From NCBI RefSeq assembly GCF_014926585.1, contig NZ_CP045422.1, positions 3,874,001-3,938,000 on the forward strand: a stretch of 64,000 nucleotides of DNA, written 5' to 3'. The stretch's first letter is position 1. Each line of letters begins with the position of its first letter. Under the pieces are notes generated by a model. It searched no databases. It was given only the letters and a program-made list of their open reading frames with translations, and was not told the DNA's origin. Positions 47,339-57,087 of this stretch are shown one piece after another. Source of the stretch: Devosia beringensis. GTDB taxonomy: Bacteria; Pseudomonadota; Alphaproteobacteria; Rhizobiales; Devosiaceae. The position numbers were made by a program, and so were the translations under genes.

Positions 47339-47538
47339 GATTGAAAAGCTCTGCAAAAGGCCGGAATCTTGGGGCGGAAAAGCGCATGGGCGCCCCCAAT
47401 TGTCAAGGTGAGCACCCGTCCCTGACCGCAATGCCACCGCAGATGGCTAAGGCCTCGCCTGCCTCAACAAATCCGGTCTGGAGTGGGCCTGCCGCACCTG
47501 CTAGTAACAATCTTGACGATTTTGAGACGGGCGCTCGC

Positions 47539-48717
47539 ATGGACCTGATAGTTTCCACAGACGTTCTCGCTGCTTTTTGCGAGCGCGCTGCAAAGTTCGA
47601 TTTTGTGACGGTCGATACCGAGTTCCTCCGGGAAACCACCTACTGGCCCAAACTCTGCCTGGTCCAGGTCGCCACCGATGACGAGGCAGTGCTGATCGAT
47701 CCGCTGGTGCCCGGCTTCGACCTCAGCCCGTTCTATGACCTGCTGGCCAATGCCGCCGTCACCAAGGTGTTCCATGCCGCCCGGCAGGATATCGAGATCT
47801 TCGTCAAGGCCACCGGCCAGGTACCCGAGAATATCTATGACACCCAGGTCGCGGCCAGCGTCTGCGGCTTTGGCGACAGCGTATCCTATGACAATCTGGT
47901 GCGCGCCATCACCAATGTCGAGCTCGACAAGTCCAGCCGCTTTACCGACTGGTCGGCGCGGCCGCTGTCGGAAAAGCAGCGCCTCTACGCCGTGGCCGAC
48001 GTGACGCATCTGCGCGACATCTATCGCGAACTGGCCAAGCAGGTCACCGCGACGCGCCGGGGCGACTGGGTCGAGGATGAAATGGCCATCCTGCGCAGCG
48101 TCGATACCTATGTGACCCAGCCCGACCAGGCCTGGGAACGGCTCAAGATGAAGATCAGCCGGCCGCGCGACCTGGCGGCGCTCAAGCTCCTGGCAGCCTG
48201 GCGCGAACAGCGCGCCCAGGATAGCGATCAGCCGCGCAGCCGCGTGCTCAAAGACGACGTGCTGTCCGAACTGGCGACGCAGCGCCCGCTGACCGCCGAT
48301 GCCTTCGAGCGCCTGCGCGCCGTGCCGCGCGGCTTTGGCCGCAGCTCAGCCGCCGCCGAGATCATGGCCCTGCTCAAGGATGTCGAGGCCATGGGAAAGG
48401 CCGAACTGCCGGTCATGCCCGAGCGCTATCGCGGCCCATCGCCCAAGGGCGCCGTCGGCGACCTGGTGCGGGTCTTGCTCAAATCGGTGGCCGAGCAGCA
48501 TGGCGTTGCCGCCCGCATCATTGCCACCTCGGATGAGATCGACGCCCTGGTGCTCGATGACCAGGCCGAAGTGCCGGCCCTCAAGGGCTGGCGACGCAAG
48601 CTGTTCGGCGACAAGGCCCTGGCCATCAAGCATGGCCGCATTGGCCTCGTCGCCACGCGCAAGGGCATTGTCGAATTTGCCATCAAGGATCACGAGGACA
48701 CCGCCGCGGCCGAATAG
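47539..48717 (+). CDS. rnd: Ribonuclease D
   Basis: RNase D trims the 3' ends of tRNA and other stable RNA precursors. The 392-residue protein has the DEDDy exonuclease motifs VTVDTEFLRE, FHAARQDIEIF and YAVADVTHL, followed by an HRDC domain (ALKLLAAWREQRAQDSDQPRS) and a second HRDC-like region. I start it at ATG 47539 (MDLIVSTDVLAAF); the frame open to 47341 gives an atypical N-terminus. It is divergent from aspS. Confidence 0.95.
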   Translation: MDLIVSTDVLAAFCERAAKFDFVTVDTEFLRETTYWPKLCLVQVATDDEAVLIDPLVPGFDLSPFYDLLANAAVTKVFHAARQDIEIFVKATGQVPENIYDTQVAASVCGFGDSVSYDNLVRAITNVELDKSSRFTDWSARPLSEKQRLYAVADVTHLRDIYRELAKQVTATRRGDWVEDEMAILRSVDTYVTQPDQAWERLKMKISRPRDLAALKLLAAWREQRAQDSDQPRSRVLKDDVLSELATQRPLTADAFERLRAVPRGFGRSSAAAEIMALLKDVEAMGKAELPVMPERYRGPSPKGAVGDLVRVLLKSVAEQHGVAARIIATSDEIDALVLDDQAEVPALKGWRRKLFGDKALAIKHGRIGLVATRKGIVEFAIKDHEDTAAAE

Positions 48718-48721
48718 CGGC

Positions 48722-48746
48722 GCCACTCTTGCTGAAAACGCTCTAG
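48722..48746. repeat. Intergenic repeat, copy 3 (truncated)
   Basis: GCCACTCTTGCTGAAAACGC followed by TCTAG matches one end of the repeat at 25225-25334 and of the copy at 4835-4942. Only about 25 bp remain, wedged between the rnd and ppx stop codons. The ppx stop codon (48743-48745) lies in its CTAG tip. Confidence 0.6.
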
Positions 48747-50278
48747 AGCACGCGCACCGTGGCGGTCTTGTAGCCGACAATGCCGGCAAAGGTCTCGAGC
48801 CGGTTCTGCAGGTGCTCGCCGTCGAGAAAGGCCAGATCGCTGGGCAGCACTAGCGACAGGCCGTCTTCCACCAGCTCGAAATGGATGCGCGGCAGCACGC
48901 CCGGCATGGCCGCCGTCATCGGATAGGCGACGCGGAACAGCGCCCCGATCACCCGCGCGCGCTGCGTCAACGCGGCATTGCCCAGCGATACCAGCGAGGC
49001 CGCCGCCTTGCTCTTGGGGCCGTCATAGCGAATGGCGATGACCTGGGCCAGGAAGGCCCGCCCTGGATGGTCGACGCCGCTGAGCGAGCCATAGGCAACG
49101 GCGTCGATGCTCTGGGAGCCGCGATAGTCCGGATGGGTGCGCCAGCCGATATCGGAGAGCAGGCAGACCACGGTGCGCAGCCGCGCCTCTTCGGCGCTTT
49201 CCTCGACGCCGGCAACGGCGAGGAACTGGCCGGTAAAGGCGATCAGGTCATTGGCATGGGCCGGCGAGCGCGAGCGCAGCACCGAGAGTTCCTCGGCGCC
49301 CTGGATCAGCGGGTCGATGGCCTGTTCGCGCGGATCGAGCATGCCGTAGAGAAAGCCCTCGCGCACGCCCAGGGCGGAAAACACCACTTCCTTGAAGCGA
49401 CCGGCCTTGAGCACCTCGCCCAGCACCGCGGCGCCATAGGGCACCAGCTCGCGCCGGGAGGAGCTGACATGGTCAGCCCCGTCATAGCCCTTGGGGGCAT
49501 CGGCCGCGACGATGTCGGCGCAAAAGGCGATCATCTCGTCGGCCGGCACCACATAATGCTGCACCATGTGCAGCGGATATTTGGTGACGATCTGGTGAAG
49601 CTTGGCCAAAGCGCGCCAGGTGCCACCAATGGCGGCAAAGGCGCTGCCCTTGTCAGTGCTGGCCAGAATGGACTCGGCCAGGCGCGCGCCGACGATCTCG
49701 GCCGCCTTGATGGGCGAGCCATTGCTGTCATCCTGCAGCCGGATCACCCCCAGCTCGAAGGACTGCCCGTCCGTATCGGTGCCATTGGAGATGCTGGAGA
49801 GTTCGAGGCTGCCGCCGCCCAAATCGCCCACCAGGCCGTTAAAGCCCAGAATGCCGGCAACGGCACCGAGTGCGGCGTAATGGGCCTCCTGCTCGCCGCT
49901 GAGCACCTGCACGCTGCTTTGCATCAGGCTTTCGACGGCGCCGACGAATTCGTCGCGATTGGCGGCGTCGCGCACGGCCGAGGTGGCGAGGATGAATACC
50001 TTGCCCACCCGCATCATCCGGCTGACCAAAGCAAAGCGTTTGATGGCGTTGAGCGCCTGAGCCATGTTGGCCTCGGCGAGGCGGCCGGTCTGGCCGACCC
50101 CGCGCCCCAGGGCGCAGGCGGATTTCTCGTTGTAGAGGGGGGTCAGCGCGCGGGCATGCCGCTCATAGACCACCAGACGGACCGAGTTGGAGCCGATATC
50201 GAGCACGGCTACGGGCTTGGCGCCCTTGATACGGCCCTGGGCCGTCGGATCGGCGTCAACGCCCCAGAACTTGTTCAA
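48743..50278 (-). CDS. ppx: Exopolyphosphatase (Ppx/GppA family)
   Basis: Ppx removes phosphate from the ends of polyphosphate; GppA-type members also hydrolyse pppGpp. The 511-residue protein has the actin-like ATPase fold with AVLDIGSNSVRLVVYE (phosphate 1 loop), the catalytic glutamate region LSGEQEAHYAALGA and GLVGDLGGGSLELS. Its start is 2 nt after the ppk1 stop codon, so synthesis and breakdown of polyphosphate are coded together. The last codon and stop lie in a repeat remnant. Confidence 0.94.
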   Translation of the reverse strand: MNKFWGVDADPTAQGRIKGAKPVAVLDIGSNSVRLVVYERHARALTPLYNEKSACALGRGVGQTGRLAEANMAQALNAIKRFALVSRMMRVGKVFILATSAVRDAANRDEFVGAVESLMQSSVQVLSGEQEAHYAALGAVAGILGFNGLVGDLGGGSLELSSISNGTDTDGQSFELGVIRLQDDSNGSPIKAAEIVGARLAESILASTDKGSAFAAIGGTWRALAKLHQIVTKYPLHMVQHYVVPADEMIAFCADIVAADAPKGYDGADHVSSSRRELVPYGAAVLGEVLKAGRFKEVVFSALGVREGFLYGMLDPREQAIDPLIQGAEELSVLRSRSPAHANDLIAFTGQFLAVAGVEESAEEARLRTVVCLLSDIGWRTHPDYRGSQSIDAVAYGSLSGVDHPGRAFLAQVIAIRYDGPKSKAAASLVSLGNAALTQRARVIGALFRVAYPMTAAMPGVLPRIHFELVEDGLSLVLPSDLAFLDGEHLQNRLETFAGIVGYKTATVRVL

Positions 50279-50280
50279 GC

Positions 50281-52452
50281 CTAGTCCTCGTCTGCCTCGA
50301 CCGGGCCGGCGCTGCCGCGTCCCGACAGCGATGGATTGGTCATGAAGTAGTCATGCGCATTGAACGGCTCGTCGCCGTCGGCGACCCGCATACGATGTGA
50401 ACTGCCATCCGGCAAGACTTCCCAGCTCTGCTGGTTGTCACGCAGATAGGCAACCAGAATCCGGTCGAGGATCTGCTTATGCACGGTGTTGTTGAGAATG
50501 GGCACCATGACTTCGACCCGGCCATCGAGGTTCCGGCCCATCAGGTCGGCCGAGGAAATATAGACCTTGGCGCGGCCGTTGGGCATGGCCTGGCCATTGC
50601 CGAAGCAATAGATGCGGCTGTGCTCGAGGAAGCGCCCGACCACCGACTTGACCCGGATATTGTCCGAGAAACCGGGGATGCCCGGGCGCAGGCAGCAGAT
50701 GCCGCGCACGATAAGGTCGACCTTCACGCCGGCCTGGCTGGCGTCATAGAGCGCATCGATGATCGGCGGATCAACCAGCGAGTTCATCTTGAGCAGAATG
50801 CTGGCGGGCTGGCCATTGCGGGCAAACTCGATCTCGGCGTCGATATCGTCGAGCAGCCGCTGGCGCAGGTTGACCGGCGAGACGGCGATGGATTCAAGCT
50901 CGGTCGGGCGGGCATAGCCGGTGATGAAATTGAACACCCGCGCCACGTCGCGCGTGATTGCGGGATCGATGGTGAAGTAGCTCAGGTCGGTATAGATCTT
51001 GGCGGTAATCGGGTGGTAATTGCCGGTGCCGATATGGCAGTAGCTGACCAGCTTGCCCTTTTCGCGCCGCACCACCTGGCTGAGCTTGGCATGGGTCTTG
51101 AGCTCGATGAAGCCGAACACCACCTGTGCGCCGGCCCGCTCCAGATCGCGCGCCCAGCGGATATTGGCCTCTTCGTCAAAGCGCGCCTTGAGTTCGACCA
51201 GGCACGTCACCGACTTGCCCGCTTCGGCCGCCAGCACCAGCGCCTTGATGATCGGGCTGTCCGCCGAGGTGCGATAAAGCGTCTGCTTGATGGCGACCAC
51301 GTCGGGGTCGCGGGCCGCCTGCATCAGGAACTGCGCCACCACGTCGAAGCTCTCGAAGGGGTGGTGCACCAGGATGTCCTTGGCGCGGATGGCAGCAAAG
51401 CTGTCGCCATTATAGTCGCGAATCCGCTCGGGGAAGCGCGCGTGATAGGGGGGAAACTTGAGGTCCGGGCGATCGACGTCGCAGACCTTGCTGGCATCGG
51501 CCAGACCGAGGAAGCCGTGCACCTCGAACACGTCGCCTTCCTTGACGCCCATCTGTTCGCCGATCTGGCGCTTGAGGGCGCGCGGCATCGAGCTTTCGAT
51601 CTCGAGCCGGATCACCTGGCCACGGCGGCGCTGGCGCAGGGCGCTCTCGAACTCCACCACGAGGTCTGCGGCCTCGTCGTCGATTTCGATTTCGCTGTCG
51701 CGGATGACCCGGAAGGCGCCCGAACCGGCCACCGAATGGCCGGGAAACATCTTGTGAAAGAAGATCTTGACCAGCGTGTCGATGGTGACGACCTCGCTGC
51801 GACCTTCCGAGACCAGAGCCGTAGGCAGGTTGATGAAGCGATCGAGATTGCCCGGAATGCGCACCAGCGCGGTCAGCGGCAAGTCACTGTCGGGGCGCTT
51901 GAGCTCGAAGGCGAGCGCCAGGCCCAGATTGGGAATGAAGGGAAACGGGTGGGCCGGATCGACGGCGATCGGCGTCAGCACCGGGAAGATTTCCTCGCGG
52001 AACAGCTTTTCGAGATACCCGACCTGGTCGGCGGTCAGGTCGTCCTGCTCGTGAATCACCACGTTCTGGGCGAACAGTTCCTCGCGCAGGTCCTGCCAGT
52101 GATCCTGCTGCTCGAGCTGCAGGTGCTGGGCCAGCGTGGCGATTTCCTCGAGCTGCTCGGCCGGCGTCAGGCCGTCGGCGCTCTGCTTGGAGAGGCCGGC
52201 GCGCAGCTGCCCCTTGAGGCCGGCCACGCGGACCATGAAGAATTCATCGAGATTGTTGGCCGAAATCGAGACGAAGCGCAGCCGCTCCAGCAGCGGATGG
52301 TGCACATTGCCGGCCTCTTCGAGCACGCGCATGTTGAACTGCAACCAGCTGACCTCGCGATTGACAAAGCGGGCCGGGCTGGTGCGCAGCGCCTGGGTGT
52401 CCGGGACGGCGGCATCGGCGTCGGCGTCAGAAAACTCGCTCATGTCATTCAT
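50281..52452 (-). CDS. ppk1: Polyphosphate kinase 1
   Basis: Ppk1 makes long-chain polyphosphate from ATP. The 723-residue protein shows the N-terminal helical domain ([19 protein letters not shown]), the head domain and the two phospholipase-D-like catalytic domains. The autophosphorylated histidine lies in [13 protein letters not shown], and [19 protein letters not shown] is a second conserved block. It overlaps hdaA by 8 nt and is followed by ppx. Confidence 0.96.
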   Translation of the reverse strand: MNDMSEFSDADADAAVPDTQALRTSPARFVNREVSWLQFNMRVLEEAGNVHHPLLERLRFVSISANNLDEFFMVRVAGLKGQLRAGLSKQSADGLTPAEQLEEIATLAQHLQLEQQDHWQDLREELFAQNVVIHEQDDLTADQVGYLEKLFREEIFPVLTPIAVDPAHPFPFIPNLGLALAFELKRPDSDLPLTALVRIPGNLDRFINLPTALVSEGRSEVVTIDTLVKIFFHKMFPGHSVAGSGAFRVIRDSEIEIDDEAADLVVEFESALRQRRRGQVIRLEIESSMPRALKRQIGEQMGVKEGDVFEVHGFLGLADASKVCDVDRPDLKFPPYHARFPERIRDYNGDSFAAIRAKDILVHHPFESFDVVAQFLMQAARDPDVVAIKQTLYRTSADSPIIKALVLAAEAGKSVTCLVELKARFDEEANIRWARDLERAGAQVVFGFIELKTHAKLSQVVRREKGKLVSYCHIGTGNYHPITAKIYTDLSYFTIDPAITRDVARVFNFITGYARPTELESIAVSPVNLRQRLLDDIDAEIEFARNGQPASILLKMNSLVDPPIIDALYDASQAGVKVDLIVRGICCLRPGIPGFSDNIRVKSVVGRFLEHSRIYCFGNGQAMPNGRAKVYISSADLMGRNLDGRVEVMVPILNNTVHKQILDRILVAYLRDNQQSWEVLPDGSSHRMRVADGDEPFNAHDYFMTNPSLSGRGSAGPVEADED

Positions 52453-53191
52453 CGGCTAGACCATCCCCATCCTGTTCATCGCGCGCGTCACCCCGGTCGA
52501 TGCGTCGGCGGTCGAGTGCATCGGCAGCAATGGTGCGGGTAATGGCACTACCCTTGGCCAAAGCCAGTCTATCGATCAGATCGGCAAGAAGCACGACCTC
52601 TTGCGCAGAACGCTCCATGCGGGCCACCAGATAGGCGATGATGCGCGGATCGACCTTGATCTGCCGGTCGCCGAACAACTTCACGAACATCTGTGACAAT
52701 TGAATGTCGTCGGTCAGCTCGAGGGAAAAGGCCGTGGCCCGGCGCGCCCGCGAGCGCACATCATCGGTCAATAGCGGCCAGTTCGCAATGTCCTCACGCG
52801 CCGTCAGCAGGATCGGCCGCTGCTCGCGCAGCGACTGGTTGAGCAGGTGGAACAGCCCGGCCTCGTCATAGCCGAGCCGGTCGACATCCTCAACGATCAG
52901 GGGCAGCCGGCCGCCCTGTGTCGCCAGTGCCGCCAGATCATCGACACCGGCGAGGCGGGCGCCGCTGCGATCGGCAAAGATGCGCGCCAAGTGCGACTTG
53001 CCGGATTTGGCCGGCCCGACCAGCAGGGTGACCGGTTCGGACCAGTGCGGAAAGGCCATGATGCGGCCATGGGCCAGGGCATTGCCCTCGCCGACGAGGA
53101 AATCGGCTTCGCCCTGCGCCGGCGTGTGGTCGAGCTCGAGCGCCAGCTGTCGTGTTGTTCCCAGGTCCTCAGGGGGCACGGAGTACGTCAT
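52445..53191 (-). CDS. hdaA: DnaA-related replication regulator HdaA
   Basis: Hda-type proteins act with the beta clamp to stimulate ATP hydrolysis by DnaA and prevent re-initiation. The ~248-residue product has a DnaA-like AAA+ domain: [20 protein letters not shown] (possible clamp-binding motif near the start), [19 protein letters not shown] (Walker A), [10 protein letters not shown] (Walker B) and [13 protein letters not shown] (sensor region). The DnaA DNA-binding domain is absent. The start overlaps the perM 3' end; ATG 53191 and ATG 53200 are both possible. The hdaA-ppk order is standard in Hyphomicrobiales. Confidence 0.9.
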   Translation of the reverse strand: MTYSVPPEDLGTTRQLALELDHTPAQGEADFLVGEGNALAHGRIMAFPHWSEPVTLLVGPAKSGKSHLARIFADRSGARLAGVDDLAALATQGGRLPLIVEDVDRLGYDEAGLFHLLNQSLREQRPILLTAREDIANWPLLTDDVRSRARRATAFSLELTDDIQLSQMFVKLFGDRQIKVDPRIIAYLVARMERSAQEVVLLADLIDRLALAKGSAITRTIAADALDRRRIDRGDARDEQDGDGLADE

Positions 53192-54308
53192 TGCCCGCAT
53201 CAGGCTGGGTCGTATCTACCGCCTCGCCGCCATAACCCTGATAGAGGCTGCTGCCCTTGTACTTGCTCACCCCATAACGCACCAGCACGCCGACAATGGC
53301 GGCCAGCGGCACGGCCAGCAACAGGCCAACAAAGCCGAACAAGGCGCCGAAGGCCAGCAGCGCGAACATCAACCAGACCGGGTTGATGTTGATGCTGGAG
53401 CCGACCAGCTTGGGGTAAAGGATATTGCCCTCGATGAACTGCCAGCCCAGAAATATGCCGGCAACCGCCACGACCATCCAGTAATTGGGCCAGAACTGTA
53501 CCAGAGCGATGCCGATCGAGAGCGAGAAGCCGAAGGCGAAGCCCATGAAGGGCACAAAGCTCAGCAGCCCGCTGATCAGTCCGACCGCCAGGCCGAAATT
53601 GAGGCCGACCAGGCTGAGCGCCGTGGCGTAGAATACCGCGTCGATCAGCAGCACGCCGCCCTGCCCGCGGATCACCCCGGCCATGGACTTGTCGATATCG
53701 CCCAGAATGCCGTTGATCTCGGTCTTGTGGTCGCGCGGCAGCAGGCCCTGCAGGCCGCGCACCATGCCTTCCCAGTCGAGCAGCAGATAGAAGGCCACCA
53801 CCGGCGTCAGCACGGTCAGGCCGATCACGGCCGCGCCGGTATAGCCGATATTGACCAGTTCGGCCGGCAATGTGGCGATGAAACCGAGCACCTGGCGCGT
53901 CAGATCATTGATCGAGGTCTGGAACTGCGCCGCCCGCTCGGGGCCCAGCCATTCATAGAAGGATGGTGACCATTCGGTCACTAGGGACTGCAGATCCGAC
54001 ACCAGGCGCGGCAGGCGCTGGATCAGCTCGATTAGCTGCTGGCCGACCATGGGTACGAAGAGGAAGAACATGCCGACGAAGATGGTAATCACGCTCAGCA
54101 GCACCACGGCGGTGGCCCAGCCGCGGCTGAAGTGCCAGCGCTGCAGCTGGTTGACCAGCGGGTTGAGCAGATAGGCCAAAGCCGCGCCGATCACGAAGGG
54201 CAGCAGCACGCCGCGAAATAGCCACAGCATCAGGACCAGGACGACCAGGAACGCGATCCAGATCAGCACTTGATTTCGCAGCGTCATGGTGGCGGGCGGC
54301 CCTTGCAT
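53169..54308 (-). CDS. AI-2E family transporter (PerM-like)
   Basis: A ~379-residue inner-membrane protein with about eight hydrophobic segments, of the AI-2E/PerM family. Characteristic stretches are LRNQVLIWIAFLVVLVLMLW, LPFVIGAALAYLLNPLV and GLISGLLSFVPFMGFAFG. E. coli TqsA exports autoinducer 2, but most members have no proven substrate. I place the start at ATG 54308, with ATG 54287 as an alternative; the frame is open to 54461 but runs into the purM promoter region. It is divergent from purM. Confidence 0.88.
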   Translation of the reverse strand: MQGPPATMTLRNQVLIWIAFLVVLVLMLWLFRGVLLPFVIGAALAYLLNPLVNQLQRWHFSRGWATAVVLLSVITIFVGMFFLFVPMVGQQLIELIQRLPRLVSDLQSLVTEWSPSFYEWLGPERAAQFQTSINDLTRQVLGFIATLPAELVNIGYTGAAVIGLTVLTPVVAFYLLLDWEGMVRGLQGLLPRDHKTEINGILGDIDKSMAGVIRGQGGVLLIDAVFYATALSLVGLNFGLAVGLISGLLSFVPFMGFAFGFSLSIGIALVQFWPNYWMVVAVAGIFLGWQFIEGNILYPKLVGSSININPVWLMFALLAFGALFGFVGLLLAVPLAAIVGVLVRYGVSKYKGSSLYQGYGGEAVDTTQPDAGNDVLRAP

Positions 54309-54421
54309 GGATGAAGTGGAGAAGCTATCAGGCCGTCTAGCTTCCGGCCCTGGAATTGGCAACTGCCTTGCTCTCCCGGTGACGGCTTTACCCACGCTTT
54401 CCCCATCGAGGTCTGAGGCCC

Positions 54422-55498
54422 ATGTCTGACACGCAAAACCTGACATCAAACGGCCTGTCATACAAGCAGGCTGGCGTCGACATCGATGCGGGCAATGCCC
54501 TGGTGGAAGCGATCAAGCCGGCGGTCAAGTCCACGCGCCGGCCCGGCGCCGATGGCGAGATCGGCGGCTTTGGCGGCCTGTTCGACCTCAAAGCGGCCGG
54601 TTTTGTCGATCCGGTCCTCGTGGCGGCCAATGACGGTGTCGGTACCAAGCTCAAGATCGCCATCGATACAGGCAATCACAGCACCATCGGGCAGGACCTG
54701 GTGGCCATGTGCGTCAATGACATCATCGTGCAGGGCGCCGAGCCGCTGTTCTTCCTCGACTATTTTGCCACCGGCAAGCTCGATGTCGAACAAGGCACCG
54801 CCATCGTCACCGGTATTGCTGAGGGCTGCCGGATTGCCGGCTGTGCCCTGCTGGGTGGCGAAACCGCCGAAATGCCGGGCATGTATCACGGCAAGGACTA
54901 TGACCTGGCCGGCTTTGCCGTCGGCGCTGCCGAGCGCGGCACCCTCCTGCCCCGCCCCGATATCGCCGCCGGCGACACGCTGGTGGCCATCGCCTCCTCG
55001 GGCGTGCATTCCAATGGCTATTCGCTAGTCCGCAAGATCGTCGACCTCTCCGGCCTCGACTGGTCGGCCGATGCGCCCTTCGCGCCCGGCACCACGCTGT
55101 CGGAAGCGCTGCTGACCCCAACCCGGATCTATGTGAAGCCGCTGCTGGCCGCGCTCAAGGCGGGCCTGGCCATCAAGGCTTTGGCCCATATTACCGGCGG
55201 CGGCTTCATCGACAATATCCCGCGCGTGCTGCCGGAGCATCTGGCTGCCCATGTCGATCTGGATGCCGTCACGGTGCCCAAGGTGTTTGGCTGGCTGAGC
55301 AAGGTCGGCGGCGTCGAGCAGGCCGAAATGCTGCGCACCTTCAACTGCGGCGTCGGCATGCTGGTAGCGGTCGCTCCCGCCGATGCGCAAGCCCTGGTCG
55401 ATCACCTCAATGCGGCCGGCGAAATCGCCGCCATTGTCGGCAGCCTCACCGAGCGCAGCGGCGAGCCCGTCACCTTTGCTGGCAAGCTGGCGCTGTGA
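54422..55498 (+). CDS. purM: Phosphoribosylformylglycinamidine cyclo-ligase
   Basis: PurM makes 5-aminoimidazole ribonucleotide, step five of purine synthesis. The 358-residue protein shows [20 protein letters not shown], the metal/nucleotide loop [21 protein letters not shown] (in part), [20 protein letters not shown] and [13 protein letters not shown]. The stop codon overlaps the purN start (GTGA), so the two are coupled. purMN opposite perM-hdaA-ppk is the usual arrangement in the order. Confidence 0.97.
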   Translation: MSDTQNLTSNGLSYKQAGVDIDAGNALVEAIKPAVKSTRRPGADGEIGGFGGLFDLKAAGFVDPVLVAANDGVGTKLKIAIDTGNHSTIGQDLVAMCVNDIIVQGAEPLFFLDYFATGKLDVEQGTAIVTGIAEGCRIAGCALLGGETAEMPGMYHGKDYDLAGFAVGAAERGTLLPRPDIAAGDTLVAIASSGVHSNGYSLVRKIVDLSGLDWSADAPFAPGTTLSEALLTPTRIYVKPLLAALKAGLAIKALAHITGGGFIDNIPRVLPEHLAAHVDLDAVTVPKVFGWLSKVGGVEQAEMLRTFNCGVGMLVAVAPADAQALVDHLNAAGEIAAIVGSLTERSGEPVTFAGKLAL

Positions 55499-56085
55499 AC
55501 CGCAAGCGCGTCGCCATCCTGATTTCGGGCCGCGGCTCGAACATGTCGGCATTGATCGCGGCCGCCAAGGCGCCCGATTATCCCGCCGAGATCGTCGGCG
55601 TGCTGTCTAACCGCGCCGCGGCGCCGGGCCTCGAGATCGCCGCCAGCCAGGGCATTGCCACGGCCTCGCTGGCGCAGAGCAAGTTCCTTAGCCGCGACAT
55701 GTTCGAAGATGTCATGACGCAGATGCTGGAAAGCTGGGCGGTCGACATTGTCTGCCTCGCCGGATTCATGCGCATCCTGGGCGATGACTTCGTCGACCAC
55801 TGGGCAGGCCGGATGATCAATATCCACCCATCCCTGCTGCCGCTCTACAAGGGCCTGCACCCGCACCAGCAGGCGCTCGATGCCGGCGCGACCGAGCATG
55901 GCTGCTCGGTGCATTTCGTCACCCATGGCATGGACGAAGGCCCGGTGATCGCCCGGGCAAAGGTGCCGATCCTGCAAGGCGACACTGCCGAGACCCTTGC
56001 CGCCCGCACCCTGGTGGCCGAACACCAGCTCTACCCTCAGGCCCTGCGTCTGCTGGCTTTGGGTCAGGTTGTCGGGCCGCTCTGA
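55495..56085 (+). CDS. purN: Phosphoribosylglycinamide formyltransferase
   Basis: PurN transfers a formyl group from 10-formyltetrahydrofolate to GAR. The 196-residue protein has [15 protein letters not shown] (phosphate binding), LAGFMRIL and [20 protein letters not shown] with the catalytic Asn and His, and the later catalytic Asp region [12 protein letters not shown]. It starts at GTG 55495 inside the purM stop codon. It converges with a DUF1801 gene, with no spacer. Confidence 0.96.
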   Translation: MNRKRVAILISGRGSNMSALIAAAKAPDYPAEIVGVLSNRAAAPGLEIAASQGIATASLAQSKFLSRDMFEDVMTQMLESWAVDIVCLAGFMRILGDDFVDHWAGRMINIHPSLLPLYKGLHPHQQALDAGATEHGCSVHFVTHGMDEGPVIARAKVPILQGDTAETLAARTLVAEHQLYPQALRLLALGQVVGPL

Positions 56086-56478
56086 TCAGCCGCTTTTTTT
56101 GACGTTCTTCTTGAGCTTGGTCTGGTTGTGCACGATCGCCGTCCGCACCAGGGCCGTCAGTTCGGCGCCCCGCACCGGATCGCCCTCGAGATAGTCGATG
56201 ATCCGCCGCGCATTGCCTTCGAAGCCGGCATTGAACAGCTGGTCCGGATCGGCCAGCTGCGCGCCATGGGCAAAGGTCAGCTTGACCTTGGCCTTGTGCG
56301 CATCGCCGACCGCGATCATGCCATCGCGCGACCAGACCGGGCTGCCCATCCATTTCCATTCCTCGACAATGGCTGGATCGGCCGCAAGAATCGCTGCGCG
56401 CACGGCCGCGAGGGTCGCGCCGCGCCAGTCGGTCGTCTCGGCAATCAGCTGGTCGATGCGGTCGGATGCGTCGGTCAT
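56086..56478 (-). CDS. DUF1801 protein
   Basis: A 130-residue protein of the DUF1801 (YdhG/YjbR-like) fold. Conserved stretches are EWKWMGSPVWSRDGMIAVG and the basic tail KLKKNVKKSG. Its function is unknown. I start it at ATG 56478, preceded by AGGAAG; the frame open to 56571 overlaps the next gene. It lies 10 nt after a second DUF1801-like gene, and the two look like distant paralogues in one transcription unit. Confidence 0.8.
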   Translation of the reverse strand: MTDASDRIDQLIAETTDWRGATLAAVRAAILAADPAIVEEWKWMGSPVWSRDGMIAVGDAHKAKVKLTFAHGAQLADPDQLFNAGFEGNARRIIDYLEGDPVRGAELTALVRTAIVHNQTKLKKNVKKSG

Positions 56479-56488
56479 GGCTAGCTTC

Positions 56489-56923
56489 CTAGGTTTTGGG
56501 CGCCAGATAGCCGGGCAGCAGTGCCGCCTGCCGCACCCAGTCGGCAAAGCGGGCTTCGTCGAAGATGCCATCCATGCCGATATGCAGGTAGCGGGTGTCG
56601 GGATCCTTCGAGCCGACCGGGGGCACCGGCGTCAGCGCCGCGCCCCGGAAAAAGGCAATCTTGATATAGCTTGTGAGGCAGTGATAGCTCAAAAACCAGC
56701 CCTGCCCCGGCACGCCATAAAAGGGCGAATTCCATTTTACTGCCTTGGCAACATCGGGCAGGGTTGCCACGATCAGCGCATCCAGCCGTTCGCCGACTGC
56801 GCGCTTCCAGCCCGGCATGGCCGCGATATAGGCCTGCACCGGCGCGTCGCCATCGCCCTTGGCGATCTGCGGATTGCCGCCCGCCAGCAGAACCGGTCCC
56901 GTCGCCGCTGTCTTGCCTGCCAT
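56489..56923 (-). CDS. DUF1801 protein, second of a pair
   Basis: A 144-residue DUF1801 protein. It shows VQAYIAAMPGWKRAVGERLD, the typical KAVKWNSPFYGVPGQGWF and SYIKIAFFRGAAL. I start it at ATG 56923, with GGGGAG 6 nt upstream, rather than at the open frame's ATG at 57007. It is followed after 10 nt by the other DUF1801 gene. The role is unknown. Confidence 0.82.
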   Translation of the reverse strand: MAGKTAATGPVLLAGGNPQIAKGDGDAPVQAYIAAMPGWKRAVGERLDALIVATLPDVAKAVKWNSPFYGVPGQGWFLSYHCLTSYIKIAFFRGAALTPVPPVGSKDPDTRYLHIGMDGIFDEARFADWVRQAALLPGYLAPKT

Positions 56924-57087
56924 GGGTGTCTCCCCGCCCAAAAGCCTGTTGCCGACAGACAAATCTAGCCCGGCAGCGGCGGCGGCGTCCAGTCGAGCCA
57001 TCACCAATATTGATCCGGCTCATTGTCAAAATCGGTTCGACCTTTGTTCCCTAGAGGCATAGTTTCCGCACCTCAAGGGAGTCTCTT

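Noticed and set aside
50479..52542. 687-residue plus-strand open frame
   Set aside because: Antisense of ppk1, which has its catalytic motifs on the minus strand and fits the operon.
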